DNA from: Unio delphinus
Lineage: Eukaryota > Mollusca > Bivalvia > Unionida > Unionidae
Direction of reading: 5' to 3'
Assembly: GCA_029339505.1 (NCBI GenBank)
Contig: JAQISU010001239.1
Span: 5,775,001-5,839,000, forward strand
Length of the DNA stretch: 64,000 bases
Positions 18,175 to 30,600 of the stretch are shown piece by piece. The stretch's first letter is position 1; each line of letters opens with the position of its first letter. The position numbers were made by a program, and so were the translations under genes. The notes below the pieces were generated by a model, which ran no database searches, was not told the DNA's origin, and saw only the letters and a list, made by a program, of their open reading frames with translations.

Positions 18175-18613
18175 ATGTCCAATTTTGATTTAATGGATGC
18201 AGCTAAAAAAACTAGTGATTAAAAATTTCAGAGGTGTTTTTATGAAAGATCAATTACCACATCAACCAAACAAAACTGAAACAGGTATTATTAATCTCGA
18301 TAACAGCACCGGACCTGGAACTCACTGGGTTGCATACGCTATTGATCCACGTGGGATTGTCTATTTTGATTCATATGGATTAGCCCCACCAAAAGAGTTT
18401 ATGCGTTACAGAAAACAATTTCCAATGAAGACTTGGTATTCTACGCTACCAACACAACAAATCAATGACCCACCAATATGCGGCAGTGAAGTATTAAATG
18501 TCCTTGACGCTATTTCTAACTCCTTGGGTAACCCAAGAGGAAAACCACCACACATTGTCGTAAATGACTACACCAGCAATCGCTTTTTAGAGAGAGAAAG
18601 AGTTTTACAATAA
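18175..18613 (+). CDS. Adenain/Ulp1-like maturation cysteine protease
   Basis: The body frame (18,197-18,613) contains H43 ('GTHWVAYAI'), D58 ('VYFDSYG'), Q87 ('PTQQ') and C95 ('PPICGSEV'). This is the His-Asp-Gln-Cys order of adenovirus endopeptidase and Polinton proteases. It would process capsid precursors during virion maturation. The family-typical leader 'MSNFDLMDAAKK' starts at ATG 18,175 in another frame; the frames meet at A7 (18,205-18,211), a +1 offset. Element B has the same offset at the same codons. Translation could also begin at the in-frame ATG 18,197, or at ATG 18,242, which is conserved in both copies. Catalytic residues are intact here, unlike B. Confidence 0.85.
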
Positions 18614-18614
18614 C

Positions 18615-19658
18615 ATGATTGATATTTGGGGGAGATCTTTGAAACCCAAACCCGATGACACTGCAACCCCTGATTCTATCAAGGATATAACAAAAAAAAT
18701 CAAAGATGAAATAGCTGAGACGTTGAATTTAGCAAGTGTTGACCCGAATGAAATAGTTGTATTTCAGGACAAACAGGGTAAATTGAAATCTAGTAATATT
18801 TCTCTGGATGATATTTTAGTTAAACAACAAAAAGCAATCGACAACACCGTTGCGTTATTTTCCGATCAGGGTAAATTGAAAACCAGTGATGTGTCGTTGA
18901 ATGATATTTTAGTTAAACAACAAAAAGCAATCGAGAACACCGTTGCGTTATTTTCCGATCAGGGTAAATTGAAAACCAGTGATGTGTCGTTGAATGATAT
19001 TTTAGTTAAACAACAAAACGCAATCGAGAACACCGTTGCGTTATTTTCCAATCAGGGTAAACTCAAACTGGGTGTACTTTTTTCGACGATTACAGATCGA
19101 TTAAAAATTCTCAACGATGAGTTAAACAATTCTGTGGCTGTACTACAACAATTTGAATCTGAAACCGAAGAACACATAAAACAGTTTACCGCATTTCGTA
19201 GAAATATCATTGATAAATTTATTAGAACTACATTCGATAAAATTGAAATAAAACTCCCTGATATAAAAAAATCCACCGATGAGACGAAAACCTCCATCGA
19301 AGGCATCAAAGGTGATCTTTCGAGGATGATAACAGTCATTGAAAAAACAAAAATTCCTCATGAGAAAACCAACAACGTAGTATACACGATCCAACACGGA
19401 TCATTTGAGTAGACACCTACAAACAACAAATTAGATATCACTGCAACCGTTAAGGGTATTTATCGATTAACACTAGTAACACCATTGTCTCAATTTAATA
19501 TTTCATCGTCCAGTTCATCTGGGGTCAATAATACGATTTCAACGATCATCGACAAGAATACAACTGAAAAGTTCACAATCACATCTACTGATAAAAATTT
19601 GGTTAGGGTCTCAACAACGTGGTATGTGGAATTCGTAGCGAATTTAAGTAAATCGTAA
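18615..19658 (+). CDS. Fibre-like protein with coiled-coil stalk repeats, internal stop
   Basis: It begins 'MIDIWGRSLKPKP', one base after the protease stop. Residues about 50-155 carry tandem 31-residue repeats ('VALFSDQGKLKTSDVSLNDI' and 'LVKQQKAIENT'; 93-bp DNA repeats). A heptad-like helical segment and a 'NNVVYTIQHGSFE' junction follow. TAG at 19,410-19,412 stops the frame, but the same frame stays open for 82 more codons with a beta-rich, Ser/Thr-rich end ('QFNISSSSSSGVNNTISTII'). Element B has a Trp codon there, so the TAG is a point nonsense mutation. Repeated stalk, C-terminal head and position next to the protease suggest a receptor-binding fibre (inference). Confidence 0.65.
18766..19060 (+). 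repeat. 93-bp coding tandem repeat (about 3 units)
   Basis: Units of about 93 bp ('ttttccgatcagggtaaattg...gttaaacaacaaaaagcaatc') are nearly identical, encoding the fibre stalk. Element B's homologue lacks this array, so stalk length differs between elements. Confidence 0.9.
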
Positions 19659-19688
19659 TTGAAAACGCTAGCGTTGTTAAAATAAAAA

Positions 19689-20333
19689 ATGATTTCATCA
19701 TCGCAATATCGCTATGATCAGGTCAGAGAGTATCAAACTAGACTCAAAACCCTGTCTGAGGAGTATGCAATGAAAATTAAAAAATATCGCAGGAGAATTA
19801 CCGCAATTGATGTTACTGTGTACGCTGTGAGTGGTGTAATCACCGGAGCAGGTATTATACTGTCTTCAGTAACAATGATGGCTCCGATAGCTGTTCCAAT
19901 TTGCATTTCTGCGGCAACAACAATCGCTGGAATTATTTCAATAATCACAAAAAAAATATCATCATGCAGCCAACGAAAACTACAAGACTACATAATTCAA
20001 TTTCATGTTGTGTCTACTGCATACTCGCAATTATCCTCATTGATATCGTCATCGCTCGATGATACAATTATATCAGAGAGTGAGTTTTCAGCGATGGTAG
20101 GTATTTACGATTCTGCGATGTCAAAATTAGAAATACATCATGAGTTTAATAACAATGACAACACCGATGGAATTACTTCAACAAATAGCGGAGAACACAA
20201 ACCCAGTATAAACCAGCATGATCTCAATAACCTCAACGAATCCAGAATTCAGTGTGAATTTCCCCTCACCAGTCCCAGTGAAGGAGATAGCGCTAGCAAA
20301 ATTACGAGTCTGCCACAGTTGGCCAAATATTAG
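19689..20333 (+). CDS. Two-transmembrane late protein, unknown
   Basis: A 214-residue protein. Basic N-terminal helix 'SSQYRYDQVREYQTRLK' and 'KIKKYRRRITAID', then two adjoining hydrophobic segments at about 43-64 and 65-87, then a helical domain ('YIIQFHVVSTAYSQLSSL', 'VGIYDSAMSKLEI'). Conserved in element B (57,873-58,390). Its C-terminal coding region overlaps the start of the penton-like gene in another frame. A virion-membrane or release role is possible but not shown. The start follows AAAATAAAAAATG, as in B. Confidence 0.75.
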   Translation: MISSSQYRYDQVREYQTRLKTLSEEYAMKIKKYRRRITAIDVTVYAVSGVITGAGIILSSVTMMAPIAVPICISAATTIAGIISIITKKISSCSQRKLQDYIIQFHVVSTAYSQLSSLISSSLDDTIISESEFSAMVGIYDSAMSKLEIHHEFNNNDNTDGITSTNSGEHKPSINQHDLNNLNESRIQCEFPLTSPSEGDSASKITSLPQLAKY

Positions 20334-21500
20334 GTCAAAATCATTTGGTGGTCAACAACCCAATAATTCACTGGTATTTGCAAATAAGAATAAACTAGAC
20401 GGTACCCCAGACTGGAATGTTGTTTCCATACCAACCGGATCATACCAAATCGAACAAATCAATAATGAATTCGCGCGTAGAATAAAATCGATTACTGGAG
20501 CAGAATCAAAAAAAGCTATAACAGTTCATGAGCCAACACTGTCATCTGCCATTGAAATAAACTCAGAAGATTACGTCGTAGATATCTATCAAAGTTCTAT
20601 TAGAACCGTACTAGGATGGCCTGAAATCCCACCAGGGGGGAAAACCGTTGATTTACCAGAACCAAAAAAAACTGATTATGTCACAGACAGGACAAAACTT
20701 GACAATCTAATAAAAAGCTATAGCGATTATGACAAATTGAATTTTTTCACTGAATTAGATGAGGGAGGGGGGAAATACTACATAACTCGACAGGATAAAA
20801 TCACTGAAAATTTCACAGCTTTCAATAACGATATTTCACTGTTGTTAATATCCCTTAAATCCGGTACTCTCACCCGAGATGAATTTATCAGCGTCATAGA
20901 AACATGTAATAGAATCCTCAGGGACATGAATATATTTCATTCACTAATCATACGAGAGGTATCCATTGCCAGACACCCTAACACGAAAATAAAATTTGCG
21001 ACAAAATATCATGTAAACGTAGAAAATATATCCGAATTCAATCTACCAGGATATAATCTCTTAGAACTACAAAAATCTCTCGATGATGCCATCGATGTTG
21101 GTTTTAAAATAATTCATGATACGTGGAAAAAACAGCATCACCGGAAATAAAAATCCTCAAACACAATAATGACCCAGACAGTGGTGGCAGGCATATTGCT
21201 CCGTTCAATGTGAATATTTCATCGGTGATAGCAATCAATTTAGCATGTGATGTTATCGAAGGAAGCTATCAAATAAATTTAGAACGATCAAACCAAGCTC
21301 AGCAAGGATATATTTTGTATTCATTTGCACCAACAGCTCCTCCAGGATTTCTAATAATTGAGGATCCAACTAATCCAGTCTATATGCGATGTCATAATAA
21401 TTCATTAACCAGAATTAATTTCAAACTCACTGACCAGTCTAATAATCTGATTGATTTACAAGAGGAGGTTTTACAAATTAGTCTATTTGTAAAGTCGTAG
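20167..21500 (+). CDS. Penton-like minor capsid protein, frame-interrupted
   Basis: The N-terminal part (ORF 20,218-21,150) has 'PEFSVNF', 'ALAKLRVCHSWPNIRS', 'NNSLVF' and 'SIPTGSYQIEQIN'. The C-terminal part (to 21,500) has 'ISSVIAINLACDVIEGSYQ', 'GYILYSFAPTAPPGFLII' and 'NLIDLQEEVLQISLFV'. This pairing of blocks is the signature of Polinton minor capsid (penton) proteins. The two parts meet at an A6 run (21,127-21,132), a -1 offset. An in-frame TAA at 20,209-20,211 separates the first 14 codons from the methionine at 20,218; B lacks it. Compared with B, about 220 residues of the middle are absent. It would occupy capsid vertices (family knowledge). Confidence 0.75.
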
Positions 21501-21557
21501 TGATTTTCGTCCTAAGGACTAGATCAAATGCAGCAGAGGGAGTATATCAGACGATTT
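21501..21557. other. Short gap with an extra tip-like motif
   Basis: Between the penton-like gene and the right TIR, GCAGCAGAGGGAGT at 21,531 resembles the element tips (AGCAGCAGAG...) and the tip of element B. It may be a remnant of an older terminal repeat or a protein-binding site. Confidence 0.4.
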
Positions 21558-21809
21558 TCACCGTAAACCTTAGCAGCAGAGAGGGTGAATCACAACCTTT
21601 TTGCGGCATTTATGATTCATCAACGAAAACGCGAATACAGTATCACCTGCGAATTCATGTTTTCAGACAACAATCATAAGGGTCGGAGACTTATTTTTTT
21701 TCTGGTTAAAAACATGAGATTTCGCGAGAAGGGTCTATTCGTACCGTTGTAAGGGTATAATAAAAAATAAAAACAAAAAAATGTTGTCCGGCTCACCCTC
21801 TCTGCTGCT
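21558..21809 (-). repeat. Right terminal inverted repeat of element A
   Basis: Reverse complement of 5,879-6,130 with very few mismatches (for example near 21,749). It ends CTGCTGCT followed by the right target duplication ACGAT (21,810-21,814). The inner boundary again shows an inverted tip copy (about 21,572-21,590). Confidence 0.95.
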
Positions 21810-21814
21810 ACGAT

Positions 21815-22152
21815 AATAGCACCGATAGCTTTAATTATCACAGACAGTAATAACAACAGTAAAGTAACTTGCAACATGTACAACGGTGAATAGTTCACAA
21901 TAAATGACATGTGCAACGGAACTGCTCGAAATAATGGAGGAAATGCAGTGAGGAAACACAAAATCTGCTTTTTCAACAATAGTCTTTGACATGATTATCT
22001 AAACTGTCTCTTTCAGGAAATACATCCCGTGGAAAACTTCTCACAGAAAGTTAGAACAAAATGTTATTTTCTGGTATGACTGCAAATGGAGCACATATCA
22101 CATTAACTAATATTACTATAACTACAATAACAACAATAAATACTAATATTAC
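21815..22152. other. Right host flank of element A
   Basis: AT-rich host DNA with no gene that I can support. The pre-insertion site would join 5,878 to 21,815. Confidence 0.5.
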
Positions 22153-22227
22153 TTCTACTACTACTACTACTACTACTACCAATAATAATAATAATAATAT
22201 ATCAACAAGATCAAAATATCAATAATG

Positions 22228-22285
<58 letters not shown>
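22153..22285. repeat. (ACT)n and (AAT)n microsatellites
   Basis: Short ACT triplets are followed by an AAT array that becomes pure at about 22,226-22,284. Confidence 0.95.
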
Positions 22286-22286
<1 letters not shown>

Positions 22287-22477
22287 GAAAGTATAAAACA
22301 TGCAATGGATGAAGGAAACACTAATTTGTGCTTTGAGAAAATGAAGAACAACTGGAATAGTCAGCTTAAAATTACAACTGTATAATCTAATATTTCACTT
22401 TATGTAATTGTTCCTCTTCAGCTCCATTTAATTTCAATCAATAGGTATGAATGCAAGATTAGCAGCATGTATAGTAG

Positions 22478-22478
<1 letters not shown>

Positions 22479-22552
<74 letters not shown>
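22479..22552. repeat. (TA)n microsatellite
   Basis: About 37 TA units directly upstream of the first exon of ADP-ribosylglycohydrolase gene 1; it may lie in its promoter or 5' UTR. Confidence 0.95.
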
Positions 22553-22559
<7 letters not shown>

Positions 22560-22592
22560 GAATAACCCATGCACCTTTATCAGTTGACAGAA

Positions 22593-23584
22593 ATGTCGTC
22601 TTCCAATGGGGCGGAGCCTATGGAAACAGGACAGAATGGCCCAAAGACAACTGGCATCATCAGAGAGCAAATATATGCTACAGTATATGGACAATGCATC
22701 GGTGATGCCGTAGGCATCATGGCGAAATATATGGGCAAAGAAAAAGCACAACAGGTACGTTAGAATATGTTTTGTTTACGAATGTCCAATCATTCATACA
22801 ATTAGTAATGCCAATTTATATTTCAATTTCTATTTAAATTGATTCTTTACGTTTAGATCATACAGAGAAATGGAAACCTTGAATACAACCAACCAGTCAG
22901 CAACACAATACCTTGGACAGCTGGAGACTGGACAGATAACTCCGACCAAATGATACTAATGATGCAATCCCTCATTGACAATGGAGGTCAAGTATGTATT
23001 AATCTTTGCAAATATTGATTTAAAGACAATTCATACTACACAAGGGTAGGAAAGTTTAAATTCTCTTATCGCTGAAGAACTCTTTATTTGACAGTGCAAT
23101 TTCCTTTTGATAGTTTATACTACTTTGGCATAATTTATTATACCCACTCTACAGATTACACTTTTTGTGGCATTCTTCATTCTGTCTAAAGATACAGTAA
23201 AAATCACACACACACGCACACACACTGTCTAGCCGAAATGAAAAGGATGATAAAATGCAATATAGATGCTCATTCAGATAATCTTATTTACAAAAATGAA
23301 TTATCAGATCTGAAACTATAATGCCTGAAAAGAGAATTTGCGGGAAAGATAATATGTTTGGATTGCATTTGTGAAATGTCAGAAAGTTCAAGTTGCTGCC
23401 TTGGAAGTGCAGTTTTATTCCAATGACTGTCATTATAAGATATTAACAAAATTATCCAGTTATGTGTATTTAAAAACCTTGTTTATCAATTATTCATTAT
23501 TTATTTATGGTTAACATGAATTGGGGTTTATGTACGCCTCCGCTCAATAAATGCATGTTCATATTTTGAAAATTAAATTATTAG

Positions 23585-23636
<52 letters not shown>

Positions 23637-24329
23637 CGAAAATTTCTTACATTTAACTATCTAACTGATAATTTAACACGCGAGAATTGAAGGTCTTGCA
23701 TATTAGTAAATGATAATATTATTCATTACTATAATGTATTATCTCGGAGACTGCTGAAATACTGCGACTCATATTGAATTTGGACAAGACAAATGTTTGC
23801 TGTTGCCTAGGTTGAAACCTATCCGAACATTTTAACATATTGTCTCAATTACGTAACTTATAATACACTATAATATACGTGGTGCATAGATTTTAAGTTA
23901 TGCCATTTTGCACTGAAGATGCATTTTTATAACTACATCACATCGTGTTGCTTATATTCTAGATAATAGCACAAGACTTTGCTACCAAGTTGTTACACTG
24001 GGTGAAGCATGGATTTAAAGAGCTAGGAGATAGTTGTGGTTCAGTAGTTGACAAGTCAAGTGAACGAATAATGATGGATGAACAATTTACTCAACAGCCA
24101 CACAAGGTATGGTTGCGGAGTAATTTTAATTTTATTTTATTTACATTAATGATTTACCAAGGCAGCTTTATGGTAGTGCACGTTCAATTATATATTTCCT
24201 AAGCCGAACACATATATGTATAAAGTTTGCTATTAAGCAGTGTCTTTGAAAAAGGAAAATAAATATCAGAAGAAAAGAAAAGCACTATAATATATGTATG
24301 TATCTATCTATCTATCTATCTATCTATCA

Positions 24330-24392
<63 letters not shown>

Positions 24393-24629
24393 GGCATGCC
24401 TCGTTACACATAAACAATGGTTTTTTTTTTTATAAAGAAAGTAGTGCAATGCAAACACGGTTAGCTTCTTGTACACTAATCTGTACTGTCAGGCATTAAT
24501 GTACTGGCGTATGGAAATTAGCGTGGAATGCAAAGTAAGTTAAATGACGAACCAACAAGAGGAAATTAAAATATTTTAATATATTGACAGTTCATATAAG
24601 TCATTATTCTTCTTTAATCAACATTTATA

Positions 24630-24686
<57 letters not shown>

Positions 24687-27600
24687 GGGACGGTTTGATT
24701 AACATTACCATCATTCATAAATCCAGAGACATCGTCGTATGACTCAAGCACAAATCTCCAACGCTCGTATTTTCATGGATTTTCGCCCGTAATAATCGCT
24801 TCGATAATCCAGAGGGACAGAGGGGGGGGGGGGGGGGGTGGGGATAGAGGGAGGGGACAACCAATTGGACATTTTGATCTTCAATAATTAATACTCAGTT
24901 TTAGAACATTATAATTCGTTTAAGAAACAACAGCAAAGGATTCAAACAAAGTACTGCTCGTGTGCCTCGTAACCGACAAATTTAAAATATAAGCCTAAGT
25001 TCAGTTTTAGCGCATTATATTTTTCTTTCTCACTCCAGATGTGTGATTTTTTGTCATTTACGCACGAGAGGTGAATGGTAAAAGAAGGATTACTATGAGA
25101 TTGCGTACCATTTGAATATCATTTAGAAAGCAGCGACTATTAATACTTTAAAAAAAAAAAAAATACGGAGAAATTAATCATTGATATATACGCCTATGGT
25201 TGAAAGAATGTTTATATATTTGTATTATTGCGTCACGGGCAAATTACAATTTCATACACCAATAATATTGGTATATCAGTTCGCTTTATACCAACATTTT
25301 AAATGCCATGTTATTTGAATTGTATGTATGTATGTATGTATGTATGTATGTATGTATGTGTATATATATATATATATATATACAAGAAATGTTGACGTTC
25401 TTTAATCATGCAAAGCAGTAATTGTACTTAATATTTATGTGTTTTTCCAAGCAAACCTTAAATTCATTTTCACATATTGCCAGTAGAAACGATAGGTTAG
25501 TATGATTATCCTATAATTACATCTTAAATTTACTGTGAAGGTTACTGAAGAGGCAGTGAAGGCTAAACTTGTACCAACTCCAAACAGTTGTGTGACGCGA
25601 ACCTCCATTCTAGGGATTCATGAATGGTGGAACACAGAACACGTTGTACACAATGTCCTTAACATTTGTAAAACTACACACCTCGATGCAAGGTAAGAGG
25701 ACGAATTTCTTGTGTGTTAATAAACTAATTCCAAAGACGATATATGTGGAGTTCTTTTGGCAGGTTTTTGGGAAGGAGGTGAGCACGTGAGGAGACGGCA
25801 ATGTGAATCAGCTACATTATTGTACAAATCAGAAAAAATAAAATATAAATAAAGTAATTTGGAATGGTGAGTCAATGTAATTTCATAAATTTATGTTTAT
25901 TTGGATAGTTAATTGGAAGGCAGAAACAGCAGGGAATATACCTATGCAAGACGAGATGTATAAAAACAGCAGCAATACAGAAGCATCGTAACACATTATG
26001 TATCTATAATGTGCAACGTACAATATCAATCTTAAAATTATAAAAATTAAATGAATGTTTATATAAACACTGGTCCGTAAATCCCTCTTAGAATCAATTA
26101 TTTTGTCAAAAAGCGAAAACGCGCACTGTGTATCCAATAACATACGAATGCCGGAAGAAGGTACTGCTACTGGAAAAGGGTTCCTGATACTAAATGTACT
26201 TTAACATTGTCTAGTTCATTATCTTAAAACGTCCATACTTAAAATGAATGAATGTATGGGCTACAACATATACATTCCACGACACTACATTTATAAAATA
26301 TTATCTAAGCCCCATGATATTTTATGAAGACCTCGAGTCAGTATAGCAGACGTACCGAAGGCAGACACACTTATTTATCATCATTGATTACTTCAGGGCT
26401 ATAGTTGGCACAGATAACCAGACATGGCCAAGTGTCAATGGCAAATAAGGTGTTGGCAAAGGCAACAACAATGGACTCCTACTGAGGAAATGGACTCAAC
26501 ATGACTACTTAACCGCAATAAAATATTTGAAAGCACCCACGCTCCAAGCATTGGTATATTATTGGCTACGTTATCGTCAAGAGAAGAGGTAGGCAGGATG
26601 TTTCAGTGACAAAGACCATAAGAAACCGAGAATGCTAGACTGACCACATGTTCGTAATCTGTATCTAGATACAGCCTAGCAGACACACTACAAGCCACAA
26701 AAATGCTCCAAAACCTTAATGTCTTCAAACGCAAACATGAAAACGTGAAACAGGCAAGTGTCGAAAAAACCGTGCAGCCAACTCGAAACAATTGCTGTGA
26801 ACTCCTAGAATGTTGAGCAAAACTGGATATTCTTCACAGAATGGTTGTACTCAACTGCATTCAAAACCATTGGTCCCACCAGATGCAAACGTCAAGATTT
26901 GATGAGAACAATGCAGCAATACAGCGACGTCCGAATGAGACGTATCGACTGAATAAAGCCAGTTTTAAAGACAACACTTCATCATTCAAAACGAAAGCCT
27001 TCAACAACATCAAGAGGGTCCAACTGTCCAACTGAGATTCAGTCCTATGTAGAAAGGAATAACATGAAGAACTTCTGTAATGATTTGAAGACAGTATACG
27101 TGCAAACGTCTTCACGAACATTTCCAATAATGAGTGTTGACAGCACCACAATGCTCACTGACAAATAAAAGATACTCCAAAGGTGGGAATAACGGCATCA
27201 TTACTCGTCAGTCATATACCAGCAAGGTGGCAACTATTGCAAGTGGAAATCAAAATAATATCTGCTGATCGACCAGCCCTGATCACTCAAATTGTGAAAG
27301 CAATTGACATGTATTCAAGTAAAAAAGAACCTGGAGCAGATGCAAATTCAGCATACGTTTGCAAGCTGGAGACTAGCACATGGCACAGAAATTAATTTAA
27401 GGAACTCCTCCACTCCATTTTGACTCAGGAAATGATACCAACGTTCATTCGTACAAGTAAAAAGGCAACAGACAATCGTGTGATAGCCATAAAAACACCA
27501 CCCTACTGTCAACTTTCAGAAAAATCTTCCCATAATTCTGCTGAATCATCGTGCGCAACACTATGATCAAAGGCTCTGTCCAAAGAGTCAATGCTGCTTC

Positions 27601-30600
27601 AGGAACGGACGAAAAACCACATATATAATGTTTGTAGCTCATCAGCTCCAGAAAATAACTCCAACTTGTAAAAGATATTCATCAGTCTAAAGAAAGCCTT
27701 GACACATTTAGTGGTAAAGCCCTTTTGGAAGGTCAAGGCAAACTTTTGTTCCCAAGAGAAAGTCATCAGACAATCGTGTGATATCCATCAAAACATCACC
27801 CTACTGTCAGCGTCCAGAACATTCTTTCCATAATTCTGCTAGATCATCGTGCGCAACACATATATCAAAGGCTCGCTCCAAAGAGTCAATGCTGCTTCAG
27901 GAAAGAACGACAAACCAACTTGTAAAATACATTCATCAGTCTGAAGAAAGCCTTGACACATTTAGTGATAAAACCCTTTGGAAGATCAAGGCAAAATCTT
28001 GTTCCCAAGAGAAAGTCATCATGATGGCTTGGCAGTTCCATCATGACAAGCTTGCTCATGTCGTGGACAACAGCGAAAATTTGACGCATTCCCCTCCACC
28101 AATGTAATAGAGCATGACCGTGTTTGGAACTCGTCCTTCTTCAGCATCATGTTCTTTGCCATACTTACTATTACATTTTTTGACTATGACACTGTGATCG
28201 ACAATGGTTACAGGACATGGCAAGCACTTTAGAACTTCAGTCTCTTCAGAGGAGACTTCAGGTAAAAACGAAGTTACAGGATGTGACTGTTCGTGACATC
28301 CTATTTGCTGATTACTGTTCACTGAATGCCAAATCTGAGTTTCTTATGCAACATGTGTTATTTCTCTTCAACTTGTCACAATTGTGGTCACTCAATTATT
28401 ATTCTTCATCAGGAATGACTACCATCACAGTAAATGGCCAAACCCGCGTGGCACTGTGAACATGTTCTTGGCAACACACTGTCACATACAATCCACATCG
28501 ATGATGAAACAACCAATCGAACTGCTAAAGCGTGTGTAGGCTTTAGCACACTAATTGAAAATACCTGAGATGCAGTTGGATTAGTCTAACAAGAAGTGAA
28601 AAGCCATTGTGTTGCTGACACTCCTGTATACAGACGATACCTCAAAGCTGATACATTGTGTGCGTGGGCTGCCTAAGGAAACTGGTTATGACAAGATTGC
28701 ATAGCAGCGTTCAAGACACCGAGATTCTCACATGCACAGGCTTTAAAAGCACTCTGCTGATGGAATCAAAGTTGAGATGGGCAGACCACGTCACCAGGAT
28801 GTCAAATGAGTGACTGCCCATGAAGGTCATCTATGGCGAGCTATAGCAAAGAAATCATTCTGACGGTGATTCCCTGAAACACATTGACATTGACCCTTAT
28901 TGTTGGGAACATTGTACATAGGATCGGTCCACATGGTAGTCTTATCCATACCGCATAGTAGCGAACTAAAAGATGCATTGAAGAAGTGCTGGCTGTGGAA
29001 ATCTCAGAATTGCAGTACATTCTTTACTAATCTAGCAAATCCATGTGGCATCTTAATGTATAATGCGCCACAAACAGTTAAGAGCACAAATTCATTCGAT
29101 CACGTATTCACAGAAACAAACCTAGTGGTGTCAAGATAATCTTCAAACTTGAAAAACGAACATGAATTTAAACATAAATTTAAACATAATTTAAACATAA
29201 AATTTTTATTTTGAAATTGACGAATCTGGCAGATTAAATTCACAGGCAATTCATTTCAACTGTAATATATTGTACATAGAAATTAATAATAATTTCCAGA
29301 AATCAAATTGTGGGAATTTTATCACAAAATGTAACAAATAACGTTTTAGTGAAAGAAATATTAGAACAAAGTAAGTATTGCCCTATACTTTCGCTTGCTA
29401 ATAAGTATTCTTGACTGAAAGAGAAAAGTGTGTATGTCCTAGAGCAAAGAGCCATTTGTGTCTGAACTTCAGGACTTTTGTGTAAACAGGACAAGAGATC
29501 ATTTAAACCAAATGGCTTCTAACTCTTACTCTGCCTAAGAAGTCGAAAATATTAAAAACTTTTGAACAATATGCTTGAGAAAATTAATCAATTATGCGTA
29601 ATGTAGAATGTTATTGCAATGTACTTATGTACACATTTAATGCCTGCATTTGTTTTTATTTTTGCAAAGCGTATTAGCATCTCCGATGGCCTGTATTTTG
29701 TAGGATTTGATCTAAAGTAGGTTTTAGTTGGAATTGAAGGATTTTGACAATAAAGATTTTAGCCTACTGTCATTACCACTACTGGATCAACACGTTTTTA
29801 TTAAACCAAAAAAGGAAGAACAACAAATAACTTAACTAGCATAATAGCTGATGCTCCCTTTAATGTGCTTGCCTAAAGCATTTGTAGCAAGTAAAGTATC
29901 TTTATGATCCTATGATGATTTTTTAGGAATAAGAACATTGCTGTGTAATTTCAGGTGTCACGCCGCGGCTGTCTCTGTTGCTGTTGCAATTAGTTTGATG
30001 TTGCAAAAGGATTCACATATTTATGAAAACGGGGAAGAATGCAATGTCGATGCACTGGCAAAGAAAGTTTACAAATGCGCTATGAAATGTCTCGCCACCA
30101 AAACAGAGGTATGTCCGAAAAGGGACAAACGATGATAATGAAAACTCTAGTTATCATAATATATTATTGTATGAAATATGCAGGTGCTATACAGTATATA
30201 TTATATTATATTATATTATATTATATTATATTATATTATATTATATTATATTATATTATATTATATTATATTATATTATATTATATTATATTATATTATA
30301 TTATATTATATTATATTATATTATATTATATTATATTATATTATATTATATTGGTGGTTCAGATCACCCTTACATCACACTAGGTAAAATTGCTCTGCCT
30401 AAGGTGTTTCAGTTTTTAATAAGTAAAGCAATTAATCCTTTCCTATGGATTAATGATAATTTTATTCCAAACCTTGCTTAACACGAAACAAATTTACTAA
30501 TGCAATTCCATCACATTATCAATATCAAACTGTTATATGGGATTTGACTGAGTTCATGGAATTTTGGCGCAATGATTTCAATTTTATAAGAATGTCAGAT

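Larger units (their letters stand above)
5879..21809. mobile_element. Element A: complete Polinton/adintovirus-like provirus
   Basis: A 15,931-bp unit is bounded by 252-bp terminal inverted repeats that differ at very few positions. It starts 5'-AG and ends CT-3' as Polintons do, and is flanked by ACGAT on both sides (5,874-5,878 and 21,810-21,814). It carries the Polinton core set: A32/FtsK-like ATPase, retroviral-type integrase, family-B polymerase, adenain/Ulp1-like protease, hexon-like and penton-like capsid proteins, plus PLA2, fibre-like and zinc-finger genes. The near-identical TIRs and intact catalytic residues indicate a recent insertion. Several genes change frame at homopolymers, so it may no longer be autonomous. 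Family placement is inferred from gene content and motifs. Confidence 0.92.

Noticed and set aside
30039..30481. Three overlapping plus-strand frames rich in YIIL
   Set aside because: The TTATA array is open in all frames and has no coding meaning.
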